DNA of 40,843 nucleotides, taken from a virus. The position numbers and the translations under genes were made by a program. Numbering within the stretch: position 1 is the stretch's first letter; every line of letters starts with the position of its first letter. Positions 7,310-14,660 of this stretch are shown here, in pieces. The stretch lies in the IMG/VR virus record IMGVR_UViG_3300006844_000025, positions 1-40,843 of that record; one strand, written 5' to 3'. Under the pieces are notes generated by a model. The model worked only from the letters and a program-made list of their open reading frames with translations, did not search any database and was not told the origin of the DNA.

Positions 7310-7473
7310 TGGATAAAAAATTACTGGAATTGCTCGCCCTGCTGCAAGCGAAGATAGACGATGTCTCCTTTCGTATCAAGCAAGGGGAGTCCGAAAAGAT
7401 TGTGTGGGAGCTACACCAGCCTATGCTGGAGCTCCAAAGACATGTGACGGAGAAGGGTAGATGGAAAATCTAG
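7309..7473 (+). CDS. small helical protein, GTG start
   Basis: A 54-residue protein with a Leu/Lys/Glu-rich amphipathic helical pattern (KKLLELLALLQAKIDD, then MLELQRHV), probably a short coiled coil. The GTG start overlaps the preceding stop (TAGTG) and implies coupled translation; there is no strong ribosome binding site. Function is unknown. Confidence 0.55.
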   Translation: MDKKLLELLALLQAKIDDVSFRIKQGESEKIVWELHQPMLELQRHVTEKGRWKI

Positions 7474-7634
7474 ACATTAGAGTTGAGTGGGACCCGATTA
7501 TCGGTAAGTTTTACGCTATTGACCGGGAAAGCTACGATGGAGCACCGGACAGCGAAACGCGCAATCAAGTGGGGTATGGTACGTCGCGCGAAGAAGCAGT
7601 GCGTAAGCTGGAAGCGATAATCCATGGTAGCTAA
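7461..7634 (+). CDS. small HicB-like-fold protein
   Basis: A 57-residue protein. The pattern IRVEWDP..GKFYAID, a variable loop, then GYGTSREEAVRKLEAII resembles the strand-strand-helix fold of HicB-like antitoxins and related small domains (GxT.eEAl..l..). No HicA partner is adjacent, so a toxin-antitoxin role is not supported. ATG 7461 lies 3 nt after AAGGG. It overlaps both neighbours by 11 to 13 nt. Confidence 0.6.
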   Translation: MENLDIRVEWDPIIGKFYAIDRESYDGAPDSETRNQVGYGTSREEAVRKLEAIIHGS

Positions 7635-7845
7635 CGAGGAGCAAGTAGGTGGGGAGCATTACAAAGGGAAGCCCGTGGAGCACTGGGACTTCGTCCTAAT
7701 GCACAAGATGCCCTACATGGAAGCACAAATATTCAAGTATGTCCTGCGATGGCGGGACAAGGGCGGGATAGCCGACCTGCACAAGGCACGGCACTTCTTG
7801 GCTAAATTGATTGAGTGGGAAGAGAACAGCGTAGACGCTAAATGA
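7624..7845 (+). CDS. DUF3310 family protein
   Basis: A 73-residue protein matching DUF3310, a small domain widespread in phages: GGEHYKGKPVEHWDF, then IFKYVLRWRDKGGIADLHKARHFLAKLI. The conserved KY..RWR.K.G..DL.KA core is intact. Its function is unknown; it is often encoded near nucleotide metabolism genes, as here. The start overlaps the previous gene by 11 nt and the stop overlaps a following ATG (ATGA). Confidence 0.85.
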   Translation: MVANEEQVGGEHYKGKPVEHWDFVLMHKMPYMEAQIFKYVLRWRDKGGIADLHKARHFLAKLIEWEENSVDAK

Positions 7846-7925
7846 AAACTGACACAGTACGACAAAGATGGTGTACGGCAGTAGAGGTCCGATCTACGTC
7901 GGGCGGTATCATTGATTCCCCGTGA
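7842..7925 (+). CDS. possible 27-residue coupled peptide
   Basis: A tiny frame with ATG 7842 overlapping the DUF3310 stop (ATGA) and its own stop overlapping another ATG (TGATG, 7923-7927) in the frame of the following gene. The peptide begins MKTDTVRQRWC and has no recognisable feature. The double overlap suggests a translation relay from DUF3310 to the next gene. It may be a leader rather than a functional peptide. Confidence 0.35.
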   Translation: MKTDTVRQRWCTAVEVRSTSGGIIDSP

Positions 7926-7999
7926 TGTCGCCATATCCTTATCAGTGCCGCCGGTCCTGGCAACCTCTACACCGGCACCCTCACCACATGGGAGCGACT

Positions 8000-8203
8000 A
8001 TGGCTACGGAAGCTCAAAAACAGCGTCTCTTTTACGAATTGGAACAAGCAGCACAAGCGATGTCGGATGGTTTTCAGTTTATTGTCAGCGCGGTAGATGA
8101 GCAAGGTACGTTTGGATATGTCAGCAATATGGAAAGTGAAGAAGAGGTCCTGGACCTGCTAGAAGCAGTGTCGGGGCAAGTCAAATACGAAATCACACAT
8201 TAA
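8000..8203 (+). CDS. small soluble protein of unknown function
   Basis: A 67-residue acidic protein, helix first (ATEAQKQRLFYELEQAAQAM), then FQFIVSAVDEQGTFGYVSNM, and a last helix EEEVLDLLEAV. No family is recognised. ATG 8000 was chosen because GGAG lies 6 nt upstream. An in-frame ATG at 7925, coupled to the small frame before it, would add a Cys/His-rich 25-residue extension. Confidence 0.65.
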   Translation: MATEAQKQRLFYELEQAAQAMSDGFQFIVSAVDEQGTFGYVSNMESEEEVLDLLEAVSGQVKYEITH

Positions 8204-8212
8204 GGAATCAAA

Positions 8213-8380
8213 GTGAAAATCGGTAAAGCAGTATGGACGTTGGTCGGTGTAACCGGCGTGTTGCTCGGGTTCGTGGGGGGCATGATGACCCGTGACGTGC
8301 TGGCAGTTTCCCAGCTTGAAATAGCGATGCATCAAAACGCGCAAGCTTATGTACGTCATTGCATCAGGTTCATGCACTGA
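8213..8380 (+). CDS. 55-residue single-span membrane protein
   Basis: GTG start after AAGGAATC. The residues after KIGKA form one hydrophobic segment (VWTLVGVTGVLLGFVGGMM), followed by a short polar tail of about 30 residues with MHQNAQAYVRHCIRFMH. The topology would be N-in with a small periplasmic tail. It could be part of a lysis cassette or a membrane anchor, but no partner gene is seen. The stop overlaps the next ATG (TGATG). Confidence 0.65.
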   Translation: MKIGKAVWTLVGVTGVLLGFVGGMMTRDVLAVSQLEIAMHQNAQAYVRHCIRFMH

Positions 8381-9213
8381 TGGATAAGCTACCGATTGCA
8401 ACAGGGGATGCCGTCCAGCGGCTCACCCGTGATCTTGCCAAAGCCGCCGCCACCTTGACCACTGATGAAGCACGGTTCTTGGTGGACTATTACTACATCA
8501 CCCAGGAGGACCGCAAGCGCGCGGGCAACCAGGAGCGAGCGCTAGACGAAGACCGGGAGCCGCACGGCGTCTTAAGCTGGCTGTTTGACCAGAGTGCCAC
8601 CATTGAAAATCAAATCAAGCGGGCGCTAGATGCCTACACGAACGCCAGTCCGCTTGGACAATGGGCGCGGGACCACTACGGGATTGGGCCGGTGATTGCA
8701 GCAGGGCTGCTCGCCCACATTGACCTGGAGCGTGCGCCCACGGCGGGCCATATCTGGCGGTACGCCGGACTGGACCCCACGGTGAAGTGGGAAAAGGGGC
8801 AGAAGCGGCCCTGGAACAGCAGCCTCAAAACCCTGTGCTGGAAGATAGGGCAAAGCTTTATGAAGTTCCACGGGCAAGAGGAGTGCTTCTACGGGCACAT
8901 CTACCTAGCGCGGAAGCAGTATGAAGTGGAGCGCAATGACAAGGGCGTGAACGCGGAGCTGTGCAAGACCATCCTAGCCGGTAAGAACTTTAGCAAAACC
9001 ACGGATGCGTTCAAGCACTACACGAGTGGGAAATTGCCCCCGGCACAGATAGATGCGCGTGCGCGCCGGTATGCGGTGAAGATATTCCTAAGCCACTACC
9101 ACGCGGCGGGCTATCGGTTAATCCTGGGCAAGGAACCGCCGGTGCCGTTCCCCATTGCGCACATGGGTCACACGCATATGATTGAAGCACCAGTGAAGAG
9201 CCACCTGAAGTGA
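8380..9213 (+). CDS. IS110-like helix-hairpin-helix protein (domesticated transposase domain)
   Basis: A 277-residue phage protein whose middle part (about 95-160) contains RDHYGIGPVIAAGLLAHIDL and WRYAGLDP. This is the helix-hairpin-helix pattern of the C-terminal Transposase_20 domain of IS110/IS116/IS902 transposases. The N-terminal DEDD catalytic domain of IS110 is missing and no transposon ends are visible, so it is a stand-alone DNA-binding domain and not an insertion sequence. The N-terminal 90 residues are helical; the C terminus is basic. It is the last gene of the rightward unit. Its final codons already show the phase of the repeat array that begins on its stop codon. Confidence 0.7.
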   Translation: MDKLPIATGDAVQRLTRDLAKAAATLTTDEARFLVDYYYITQEDRKRAGNQERALDEDREPHGVLSWLFDQSATIENQIKRALDAYTNASPLGQWARDHYGIGPVIAAGLLAHIDLERAPTAGHIWRYAGLDPTVKWEKGQKRPWNSSLKTLCWKIGQSFMKFHGQEECFYGHIYLARKQYEVERNDKGVNAELCKTILAGKNFSKTTDAFKHYTSGKLPPAQIDARARRYAVKIFLSHYHAAGYRLILGKEPPVPFPIAHMGHTHMIEAPVKSHLK

Positions 9214-9558
9214 GCGTACCACAAGGGGTTAGCGAGCCAAATCTGAAAAGCGTACCACATGTGACAAGCGAGCCAAGATCAAAGAGTGTACCTAGCCTGA
9301 GGAGCGAGCCACGTCCGATGAGTGTTCCAATGGGTAAGAGCGAGCCAGTAAGTGGGAGAGTACCAAGCTTTGTGAGCGAGCCAAAGATATAGAGCGTACC
9401 ATGTTGGACGAGCGAGCCATCATGAGCTAGAGTGCCACTGGTAGGGAGCGAGCCAGGAAATCGGAGTGTACCAAAGTTCGCGAGCGAGCCCGTAGACATG
9501 AGTGTACCAAGGTAGGAGAGCGAGCCATCCAAGCTGAGTGTGCCAGATAACGCGAGCG
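9195..9558. repeat. array of 18-bp units alternating with 36-bp super-period
   Basis: Nineteen uninterrupted 18-bp units start at 9213 and every 18 bp to 9537, plus a truncated unit at 9555 and a degenerate one at 9195 inside the preceding gene. Each unit is a 9-bp core and a 9-bp variable segment. Cores alternate strictly: odd units AGYGTACCA-like (variants AGAGTACCA, AGTGTTCCA, AGAGTGCCA, AGTGTGCCA), even units an almost invariant AGCGAGCCA. The array fills the junction between converging transcription units. Read leftward it is open throughout and encodes hexapeptides GSLxxxGTLxxx. Read rightward (SVPxxxSEPxxx) it has stops at 9390 and 9426. It may be a coding repeat, a DNA-binding array or a transcription-collision zone. 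Spacers of 9 nt and no cas genes rule out CRISPR. Confidence 0.95.
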
Positions 9559-9559
9559 T
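9211..9559 (-). other. open hexapeptide-repeat frame after an in-frame stop
   Basis: On the leftward strand the frame of the gene at 9560-9865 continues directly after its TAA through the entire repeat array. It encodes TLALSGTLSLDGSL and then alternating GSL and GTL tripeptides, each followed by three variable, often hydrophobic residues. No ATG with a ribosome binding site opens it: TTG 9532 and ATG 9499 have none. It could be reached by stop-codon readthrough, be a C-terminal extension detached by a nonsense change, or be unexpressed. A six-residue Leu/Gly period would suit a beta-solenoid. Beyond 9211 the frame runs antisense to the IS110-like gene down to 9011, with no repeat structure. 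Confidence 0.4.
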
Positions 9560-9865
9560 TTATCGCCGCTGGTAGTCCGGCCCATACTTCTGCACCATTT
9601 GTTCGTGGGTCAGGTTGGCGAGGTCCATGTAGAAAGCACGATCATTCACGTGCTTAGGGATGTTCTCCAGCGGGCTCGGTGCTTGCGCCGGATCCGCTGG
9701 GGTGATCCCATGTTTCTTTAAGATCTCCGGCGGTACGTTCCCCTTGTACTCCCGCAGTGCCCGTGACAAAGGATACACATTGCCGAGGTTCCAGTCAGGA
9801 TTATTAGGATCAAAGCTCTTCCACTCCCGCGGACCCAAGAAATCTGTAAGCATCGGTTTAGCCAT
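9560..9865 (-). CDS. hypothetical protein at the end of the late unit
   Basis: A 101-residue soluble protein, MAKPMLTDFLGPREW at the start, Pro/Asn-rich in the middle, ending HEQMVQKYGPDYQRR. There is no membrane segment and no known domain. The ribosome binding site AAGGAGAAGGAT precedes ATG 9865. It overlaps the DUF6496 gene by 8 nt. Its TAA is followed in frame by the hexapeptide-repeat array. Confidence 0.75.
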   Translation of the reverse strand: MAKPMLTDFLGPREWKSFDPNNPDWNLGNVYPLSRALREYKGNVPPEILKKHGITPADPAQAPSPLENIPKHVNDRAFYMDLANLTHEQMVQKYGPDYQRR

Positions 9866-10046
9866 TATCCTTCTCCTTACGTTGTTCGCTCAATGCAATG
9901 GCGATAGCCTGCTTCGGATTGGTTACGACTGGACCATCTTTAGATCCAGAATGTAACTTGCCTATCTTGAACTCATGCATCACCTTCGCGACCTTTGGAA
10001 CCCTGAATTCACGCAGAGCCTTAGATAGTTTGTCTGGTCGCATCAT
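9858..10046 (-). CDS. DUF6496-like protein
   Basis: A 62-residue basic protein with VMHEFKIGKLHSGSKDGPVV followed by NPKQAIAIALSEQRK. This is the signature of DUF6496, a small phage and bacterial domain of unknown function. Two adjacent ATGs are possible starts (10046 and 10043); no clear ribosome binding site is visible. It overlaps the next gene by 8 nt. Confidence 0.75.
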   Translation of the reverse strand: MMRPDKLSKALREFRVPKVAKVMHEFKIGKLHSGSKDGPVVTNPKQAIAIALSEQRKEKDNG

Positions 10047-10192
10047 TGTAGCCTATATGGGCGGCGTACCATACCGCGTAGACCGCCGCTAATGGCCCAA
10101 AACGGGCGCGTGGGGCGTTTTGAATAGGCACCCCATACCAAAAGGCGCGGCCCATGTTCAGCCGCCCCTAGGGGCGCTAATAGGGCCATCAC
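10047..10192. other. gene-free spacer with palindromes
   Basis: 146 bp between two leftward genes. It contains GCCCCTAGGGGC, a loopless palindrome, and several GC-rich inverted pairs (for example GGGCC/GGCCC), but no U tract that would make a convincing terminator and no coding frame I can support. Confidence 0.4.
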
Positions 10193-10981
10193 CTAGCCAC
10201 CTCGTAGCGCCTGGAGCAGTTCGTAGGGGATCTGTTGCCCGCCCATCTGGGTCGGGAGTTGTGTCTCATACGGCAAGGTTTGACCACCTTCCCGCAGGCT
10301 CTGTGCCAAAGCCATCGGCGGAGGGGTTGATTGCATCATGGTCCGGGGCGCGACCGGCGGCAAGGTGGGTTCCGCGCTGACCTGCGGCCCGTAGCCCCGA
10401 TTAGAAGTGGGCTCCTGGAGCTGCGCCTGGGCGAAACGCTCGTTGCGCCCGCGCGATTGCTGCATCAACGCCGCCTCAAGTTCGTCGCCCTGAAGACCCT
10501 CGGTAGCGGCGTAGTCACGCATGCGCTGTACAATTTCCGCTCCGGCATCAGCGGAGGACTCTTCCCCTGTATCATCCCCGCCCACCATGATCGGACCCAC
10601 TGTCCCCAAGAAGACCTCCTCCTCTGGTCCAGTTGGACCCTCCAGTGGCGTGCCATTCATCTCCTCCGGATTAAAGGGTTGCGTCTGCGGAGCCATCTGT
10701 GGCGGAGGCGGCTGCATCGGCGACACCGGCGACACAGGAGGTGCCGTCGGCCCTCGCTGCGCCGATGCAGACGCCATCGGTATCGGCGCGGCTGATTGAT
10801 TGACCACGCCTTCAATGGGAGCCGGACCAGCGAGCCCAGCCTGCACGGGCGTGCCCGTGCCTGAGCGCACGGCCCCCGAAAACGCCTGGAGCAGTGCTCT
10901 ACGCAGTGCGGCTGGCGGCGGACCGCCTGCCCGACCAGCCGGGAAGTACTCGTCAGGACCTTTCTTGCGCAATTTCGCCAT
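10193..10981 (-). CDS. low-complexity Pro/Gln/Ala-rich virion-region protein
   Basis: A 262-residue protein with a basic N terminus (MAKLRKKGPDEYFPAGRAGG), a long Pro/Met/Gln-rich disordered middle, an acidic stretch near GGDDTGEESSADAG and a helical segment IVQRMRDYAATEGLQGDELEAALMQQ. No domain is recognised. ATG 10981 was chosen because GGAG lies 8 nt upstream; longer in-frame starts lack one. Its place after the fibre genes suggests a minor virion or assembly protein. Confidence 0.7.
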   Translation of the reverse strand: MAKLRKKGPDEYFPAGRAGGPPPAALRRALLQAFSGAVRSGTGTPVQAGLAGPAPIEGVVNQSAAPIPMASASAQRGPTAPPVSPVSPMQPPPPQMAPQTQPFNPEEMNGTPLEGPTGPEEEVFLGTVGPIMVGGDDTGEESSADAGAEIVQRMRDYAATEGLQGDELEAALMQQSRGRNERFAQAQLQEPTSNRGYGPQVSAEPTLPPVAPRTMMQSTPPPMALAQSLREGGQTLPYETQLPTQMGGQQIPYELLQALRGG

Positions 10982-11123
10982 TAGCTTTCTCCGGCAAGGT
11001 TGGGACCTGCGTCCGTGCCTGCTGACCAATAGAATTCATAAGCTCGGCGACTTCCGCATAGGGCCGCTGCGCGAGCACTTGTACGACATAATCAAACTGC
11101 TGCTGTGTGAGGTTGAGTGTCAT
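10953..11123 (-). CDS. small helical protein of unknown function
   Basis: A 56-residue protein starting MTLNLTQQQFDYVVQVLAQRPYAEVAELMNSIGQQ. Small phage proteins with this QQ...L.QRP..EV..L...I..Q pattern often occur near tail genes, with no known role. The start overlaps the preceding stop (ATGA at 11120-11123), and its 3' end overlaps the next gene by 29 nt. Confidence 0.7.
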   Translation of the reverse strand: MTLNLTQQQFDYVVQVLAQRPYAEVAELMNSIGQQARTQVPTLPEKANGEIAQERS

Positions 11124-11671
11124 GGCGGAAAGGACCACATGACTTGGCACTGCATCCCGCCCACGCCTCCGGGGGAGCTGCCGACATTGACTAAGATGGC
11201 ATTCGGGTAACTGCCGTGGCGGAAGAAACTAGCGCCACCGAACCCCGTGAGTCGGCCGGGGGATGACCCATTGATGTCTTTCATATTGAACCGTTTAGGA
11301 TATGCGGCGGAAGCATTGGCGATGCCTTCAATGGTGTTACCATCCGCTGGACTATAGCGCCACCAAATCTTACTGGATGCGGTCGTTCCATAGAGGTCAT
11401 AGTTCGCGTAACCGCCGAAGCCCTGGGAGAATTGACCGCCGTTCCCCTGCCATGCCGTGTACGATCCCCCAGCATCCGTCGCATTGCCTGCGCCGGAGGC
11501 CAGATAGCGAATGGCGTTGCGATTATAGTACTCGGACATAGCAGAAGTCGTGGCGCCGGTGCGATGAAGTACCGTAATCCCCAACATATTCATATCACTA
11601 TAATGCGCGCCCGCCCAGAACTCCTGACGTATATCGGAAATGCTAATCGTACCGCTTGCGGGCATCGTCAT
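11120..11671 (-). CDS. putative tail tip or fibre-associated protein
   Basis: A 183-residue Gly/Ser/Asn/aromatic-rich protein. The N terminus MTMPASGTISISDIRQEF resembles the conserved start of many phage distal-tail or fibre-associated proteins. The remainder (GFGGYANYDLYGTT, NGSSPGRLTGFGGASFF) has the beta-rich composition of receptor-binding proteins. It follows the S74 tail fibre gene and a small protein, so a host-contact role is inferred. Start ATG 11671 overlaps the upstream stop. Confidence 0.65.
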   Translation of the reverse strand: MTMPASGTISISDIRQEFWAGAHYSDMNMLGITVLHRTGATTSAMSEYYNRNAIRYLASGAGNATDAGGSYTAWQGNGGQFSQGFGGYANYDLYGTTASSKIWWRYSPADGNTIEGIANASAAYPKRFNMKDINGSSPGRLTGFGGASFFRHGSYPNAILVNVGSSPGGVGGMQCQVMWSFPP

Positions 11672-12003
11672 TGCTGCGGCTCCAGCGGTTGCGGCGGAAT
11701 AAACACGTTCCTGTCAAGGAAGTCCCATACCGCATCTATGCCCACCTTCAGGTCTTCGTCGGACAGTACACTAGATATCGTCATGGCGTCAAAGGGTTTC
11801 ATGGCCGCAATCTTTGCCTTTACGCCTTCGTGTAAGGACACCATCGTGTAAACTGACACAGGCGCGATGGCATTGCCGAACACGGAAGCCACCATGTTAC
11901 GATTGGAATTCGGCACCATGGAGCGTTCAACGAGCAGGCCATAGACCCGACGTTGAAACAGAACATCGTAAGCTAGAAAGGCGAGCTTTTCGCTAATTTC
12001 CAT
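11668..12003 (-). CDS. hypothetical protein between tail fibre and tip gene
   Basis: A 111-residue, mostly helical protein (MEISEKLAFLAYDVLFQRRVYGLLVERS) with a Pro/Gln tail. No domain or export signal is recognised. It overlaps the tail fibre gene by 11 nt and the next gene by 4 nt. Position suggests a fibre-related accessory or chaperone. Confidence 0.7.
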   Translation of the reverse strand: MEISEKLAFLAYDVLFQRRVYGLLVERSMVPNSNRNMVASVFGNAIAPVSVYTMVSLHEGVKAKIAAMKPFDAMTISSVLSDEDLKVGIDAVWDFLDRNVFIPPQPLEPQQ

Positions 12004-13849
12004 AGACTAAGTCCCCGTCAAGATACTTCAAAAGTAGGACCAGAGCGGCGCGCCCGTAGTCAACTGCTAATTCGCCACTGATTGATGTGACGCATTCCGG
12101 CAGAACCTTCTGCAGCGCCTGGGCGGATACCCCGATCTGACTGCCAACCCCCTTCTCCTTTCGCAAGTAGCGCAGCGCCTTCAGCCCGCGCAGGTCAACC
12201 TTGCGCACCCGCCGCATGTTCTTCTTGAGGCGCTCGTCCGAGAAGGCCGACACGTTGCCGATAGCGCTGAAGTTGCCGCTCGTATCGACTGTTATGTAGT
12301 TGCCCGTCGGTGTCTCGCCGTTGCTGGTGCTCTGCCAGTACCAATTCCCGTTAGCGGAGGCTACATAGCAGACCCAAGAGGAAATGCCCGGTAGACTCAT
12401 CGAGAACCGAGCCCCGTTGGTTTGCCCGCTGACGCCCGTGATGCGCAGTTGCGCAAGTGTGCTGGCGAGTGCTGTTGGATTGATGTGGATACGTGATGCT
12501 GCGGTGATCTCGGGATAGTCGACTGTCAGTCGCGTGGCGAAGCTCCCGGTCTTCACCGTGCCGATGGCAGCCATACCTGATTCCGTCCCCGGCGTGCCGT
12601 CTAGCAGTTGAAAATCAATCCCGCCAGCTTGCACCGCGTTGTACATCCCCGCGAGCGACGCACCACCCGATGCCCCACCGTAACCGCCGTTGCGGATCTT
12701 CAATCCGGATTGCGGTTGCCCCGAGAAGTTCAAGTCGAGCCAGGTTGTTGATGTAGCCGCCGCACCAACCGAGCCAGTGAGTGAATTGAATACCAAACCA
12801 CCCGCTGGACTCATCCCGACAAGGCCACCGGGGGATGTCTCAACTATCCAACCATTGCCAGCGGCATTCAGCCGAGAACCCTGAACAAGGAAAACACCGC
12901 CTGACAGATTTACCACTAAGCGCCCGATAGTGCCCGCACCCGCGCGCTGCACACTGATCGGCGAGCCTTCGCCGCCGTACTCAAAGCGCATACCGTCGCT
13001 CGGATTCCCGCGCATCAAGACTTGATTGAACGATACCGCGCCGCCGACAGTCGCCCCGCTGAAAGCTTGATAGACCAGTTGTACGGGACTTTGCTGTATC
13101 TGCAAACTAGAACCGGACGTTGCTTCAGCGATGTTGCCGCCAGGTCCACTCTTCCAACCGTTTGCCAGCCACACCCCACCCGCAGCAGTCGTGAAGAAAC
13201 GCGACGGAGGAGAAGTCCCGTTCTGCAAACTGATATTCGACCCATTGCCGCTGTAGAGGAAGCGCGTGCCATCGGTGTTGTCCGCTACTACCATGTCGGT
13301 GCCCAAGACACCGACGTGCATCTTGCCCGCTGACTCAAGGAATAAGCCTGTCGCTTCCGAATTGAATCGCGCGCCGGGGTCCGCTAAGGTGCCATTCGCC
13401 CAACGAGTCAGGGACGTGCCGCCGATGCCGGTCACCGCACCCGTAGCGGCTTCGATGTTGAACAACACCGTGCCGTCGGACTTACGATATGTGAGGTTGG
13501 AAGTGTCGGCGCTGAAGTAGCTTACTCCCGCGGACATGCCAGCGAAGCTGTTGGGGCCGACACTGAAGGTCTGCAGACCTCCGCTGGAAAAGCCGAGGGT
13601 CGTGCCATTGCGGAACATGCCAGTATTCGCCGCGCCGGTGAAGGCGACACCTGGAGCGGGCGCCGTGCCATCTGCGAACTTCGCAGCGGCGGTCATCCCT
13701 GCACTGCCATTGCGCGGGAAGGACTGCGTGAGTTCGTTACCAATGTCCTCCAGGGTAGGATTCGCCCAGGAAGCCTGTATGATCGTAGCAGGTACAACCG
13801 GATTAATGACATCCGGAAGGGTATAAACGCCGAAGCTATTGCGGGGCAT
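11993..13849 (-). CDS. tail fibre with C-terminal S74 intramolecular chaperone
   Basis: A 618-residue fibre protein. The N terminus (MPRNSFGVYTLPDVINPVVPATIIQASWAN) is the virion-attachment type seen in many podovirus fibres. The middle is a long Gly/Ser/Thr/Asn-rich beta region. The last 83 residues form a Peptidase_S74 domain beginning FSDERLKKN, with the Ser537/Lys541-542 dyad that cleaves the chaperone off after trimerisation, then GVSAQALQKVLPE and ELAVDYGRAALVLLL. ATG 13849 was chosen over a longer in-frame start because GGAG precedes it. Role: receptor binding at the tail. Confidence 0.9.
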   Translation of the reverse strand: MPRNSFGVYTLPDVINPVVPATIIQASWANPTLEDIGNELTQSFPRNGSAGMTAAAKFADGTAPAPGVAFTGAANTGMFRNGTTLGFSSGGLQTFSVGPNSFAGMSAGVSYFSADTSNLTYRKSDGTVLFNIEAATGAVTGIGGTSLTRWANGTLADPGARFNSEATGLFLESAGKMHVGVLGTDMVVADNTDGTRFLYSGNGSNISLQNGTSPPSRFFTTAAGGVWLANGWKSGPGGNIAEATSGSSLQIQQSPVQLVYQAFSGATVGGAVSFNQVLMRGNPSDGMRFEYGGEGSPISVQRAGAGTIGRLVVNLSGGVFLVQGSRLNAAGNGWIVETSPGGLVGMSPAGGLVFNSLTGSVGAAATSTTWLDLNFSGQPQSGLKIRNGGYGGASGGASLAGMYNAVQAGGIDFQLLDGTPGTESGMAAIGTVKTGSFATRLTVDYPEITAASRIHINPTALASTLAQLRITGVSGQTNGARFSMSLPGISSWVCYVASANGNWYWQSTSNGETPTGNYITVDTSGNFSAIGNVSAFSDERLKKNMRRVRKVDLRGLKALRYLRKEKGVGSQIGVSAQALQKVLPECVTSISGELAVDYGRAALVLLLKYLDGDLVYGN

Positions 13850-14660
13850 CTGGGTCTCCAATACGTTGGCTGAGGCTGGTCCCAACGGAACCTGCGAGGC
13901 CGGGATACCGCGCAGCGAGGGCCGCAGCGCCGAATGGAACGAGGTACGGGAACGCCTTTTGAGCGTAGCCGCCCATACGTTCAGGGTCTATCGCCGTAGC
14001 GACGGCAGTACCAGTCGCGCCTGCACTGCCACCGAGTCTGGCGATACTCCGCAGCCACGGATAGCGTTCCACCAGTTCCGCGACTCGCGGGAGTGCGTTC
14101 TTGCCTGCCTGGGATATGCCGGGGAAGGCTCCAGCAGCGGCTCCGGCTGCGGCCGACTTACCGCGCGTCGCGGCATCCCCTGGAGTGGTCGCACCACCAT
14201 AGGCCGCGCCGAACGTGCCACCCGAGACTATGCGCTGGAGGGGCTGCGTAATCATTTGCGAACCACGAGCGAGCGGGAAGTAGGTAGCCGCGACATCTGC
14301 ACCGACACGGCCTACCTTCGCGGCAGGGCCGATGCCTTGCTCCATGATGGCTTCGTTTTGCCGTTGTTCCTTGTCGCCTAGCAGTAGACCACCAGAAACG
14401 CCACGGACCATATCCTTAGCGCGATTAGCAAATCCGACGGCTGCGCCGGATATGGCATTCGTGTTCTCCTCAGCCTCTTTGCGTAGCGACTCTGCGAATG
14501 TTTCAGGCTGTTTAGAAGCGAACGCCTCACGGGTCTTTTCCGCCAGTGCAGTTTGATCTAGCCGCTTGATACGCCGGAGGAAGACCTTCGCTGCTTCGGC
14601 GTCGCCGGCCTGATCCGCCCGCCTGAGCATTTCCATCAGTTGGGTGCGATCAGCCGCCAT
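13836..14660 (-). CDS. putative internal virion (ejection) protein, Ala/Gly-rich
   Basis: A 274-residue protein. Helical charged N terminus (MAADRTQLMEMLRRADQAGDAEAAKVFLRRIKRL), then Ala/Gly-rich segments (AAAGAAAGAFPGISQAGKNALP, GGSAGATGTAVATA, FGAAALAARY) that look membrane-seeking. It lies directly after two larger candidate ejection proteins and before the fibre gene, the usual place of podovirus internal proteins that enter the host envelope with the DNA. No enzymatic domain is seen. Confidence 0.6.
   Translation of the reverse strand: MAADRTQLMEMLRRADQAGDAEAAKVFLRRIKRLDQTALAEKTREAFASKQPETFAESLRKEAEENTNAISGAAVGFANRAKDMVRGVSGGLLLGDKEQRQNEAIMEQGIGPAAKVGRVGADVAATYFPLARGSQMITQPLQRIVSGGTFGAAYGGATTPGDAATRGKSAAAGAAAGAFPGISQAGKNALPRVAELVERYPWLRSIARLGGSAGATGTAVATAIDPERMGGYAQKAFPYLVPFGAAALAARYPGLAGSVGTSLSQRIGDPDAPQ

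Noticed and set aside
7461-7634. HicA/HicB toxin-antitoxin pair
   Set aside because: Only a HicB-like small fold is suggested; neighbours are not HicA-like.
8380-9213. Complete IS110 insertion sequence
   Set aside because: The catalytic DEDD domain is absent, and no element ends or target-site structure is visible; the gene is coupled to phage genes.
9213-9558. CRISPR array
   Set aside because: Repeat cores are 9 bp and spacers 9 bp, cores alternate between two types, and no cas1/cas2-like gene is near.
10140-10192. Terminator at GCCCCTAGGGGC
   Set aside because: A loopless palindrome without a U tract cannot form a normal intrinsic terminator.
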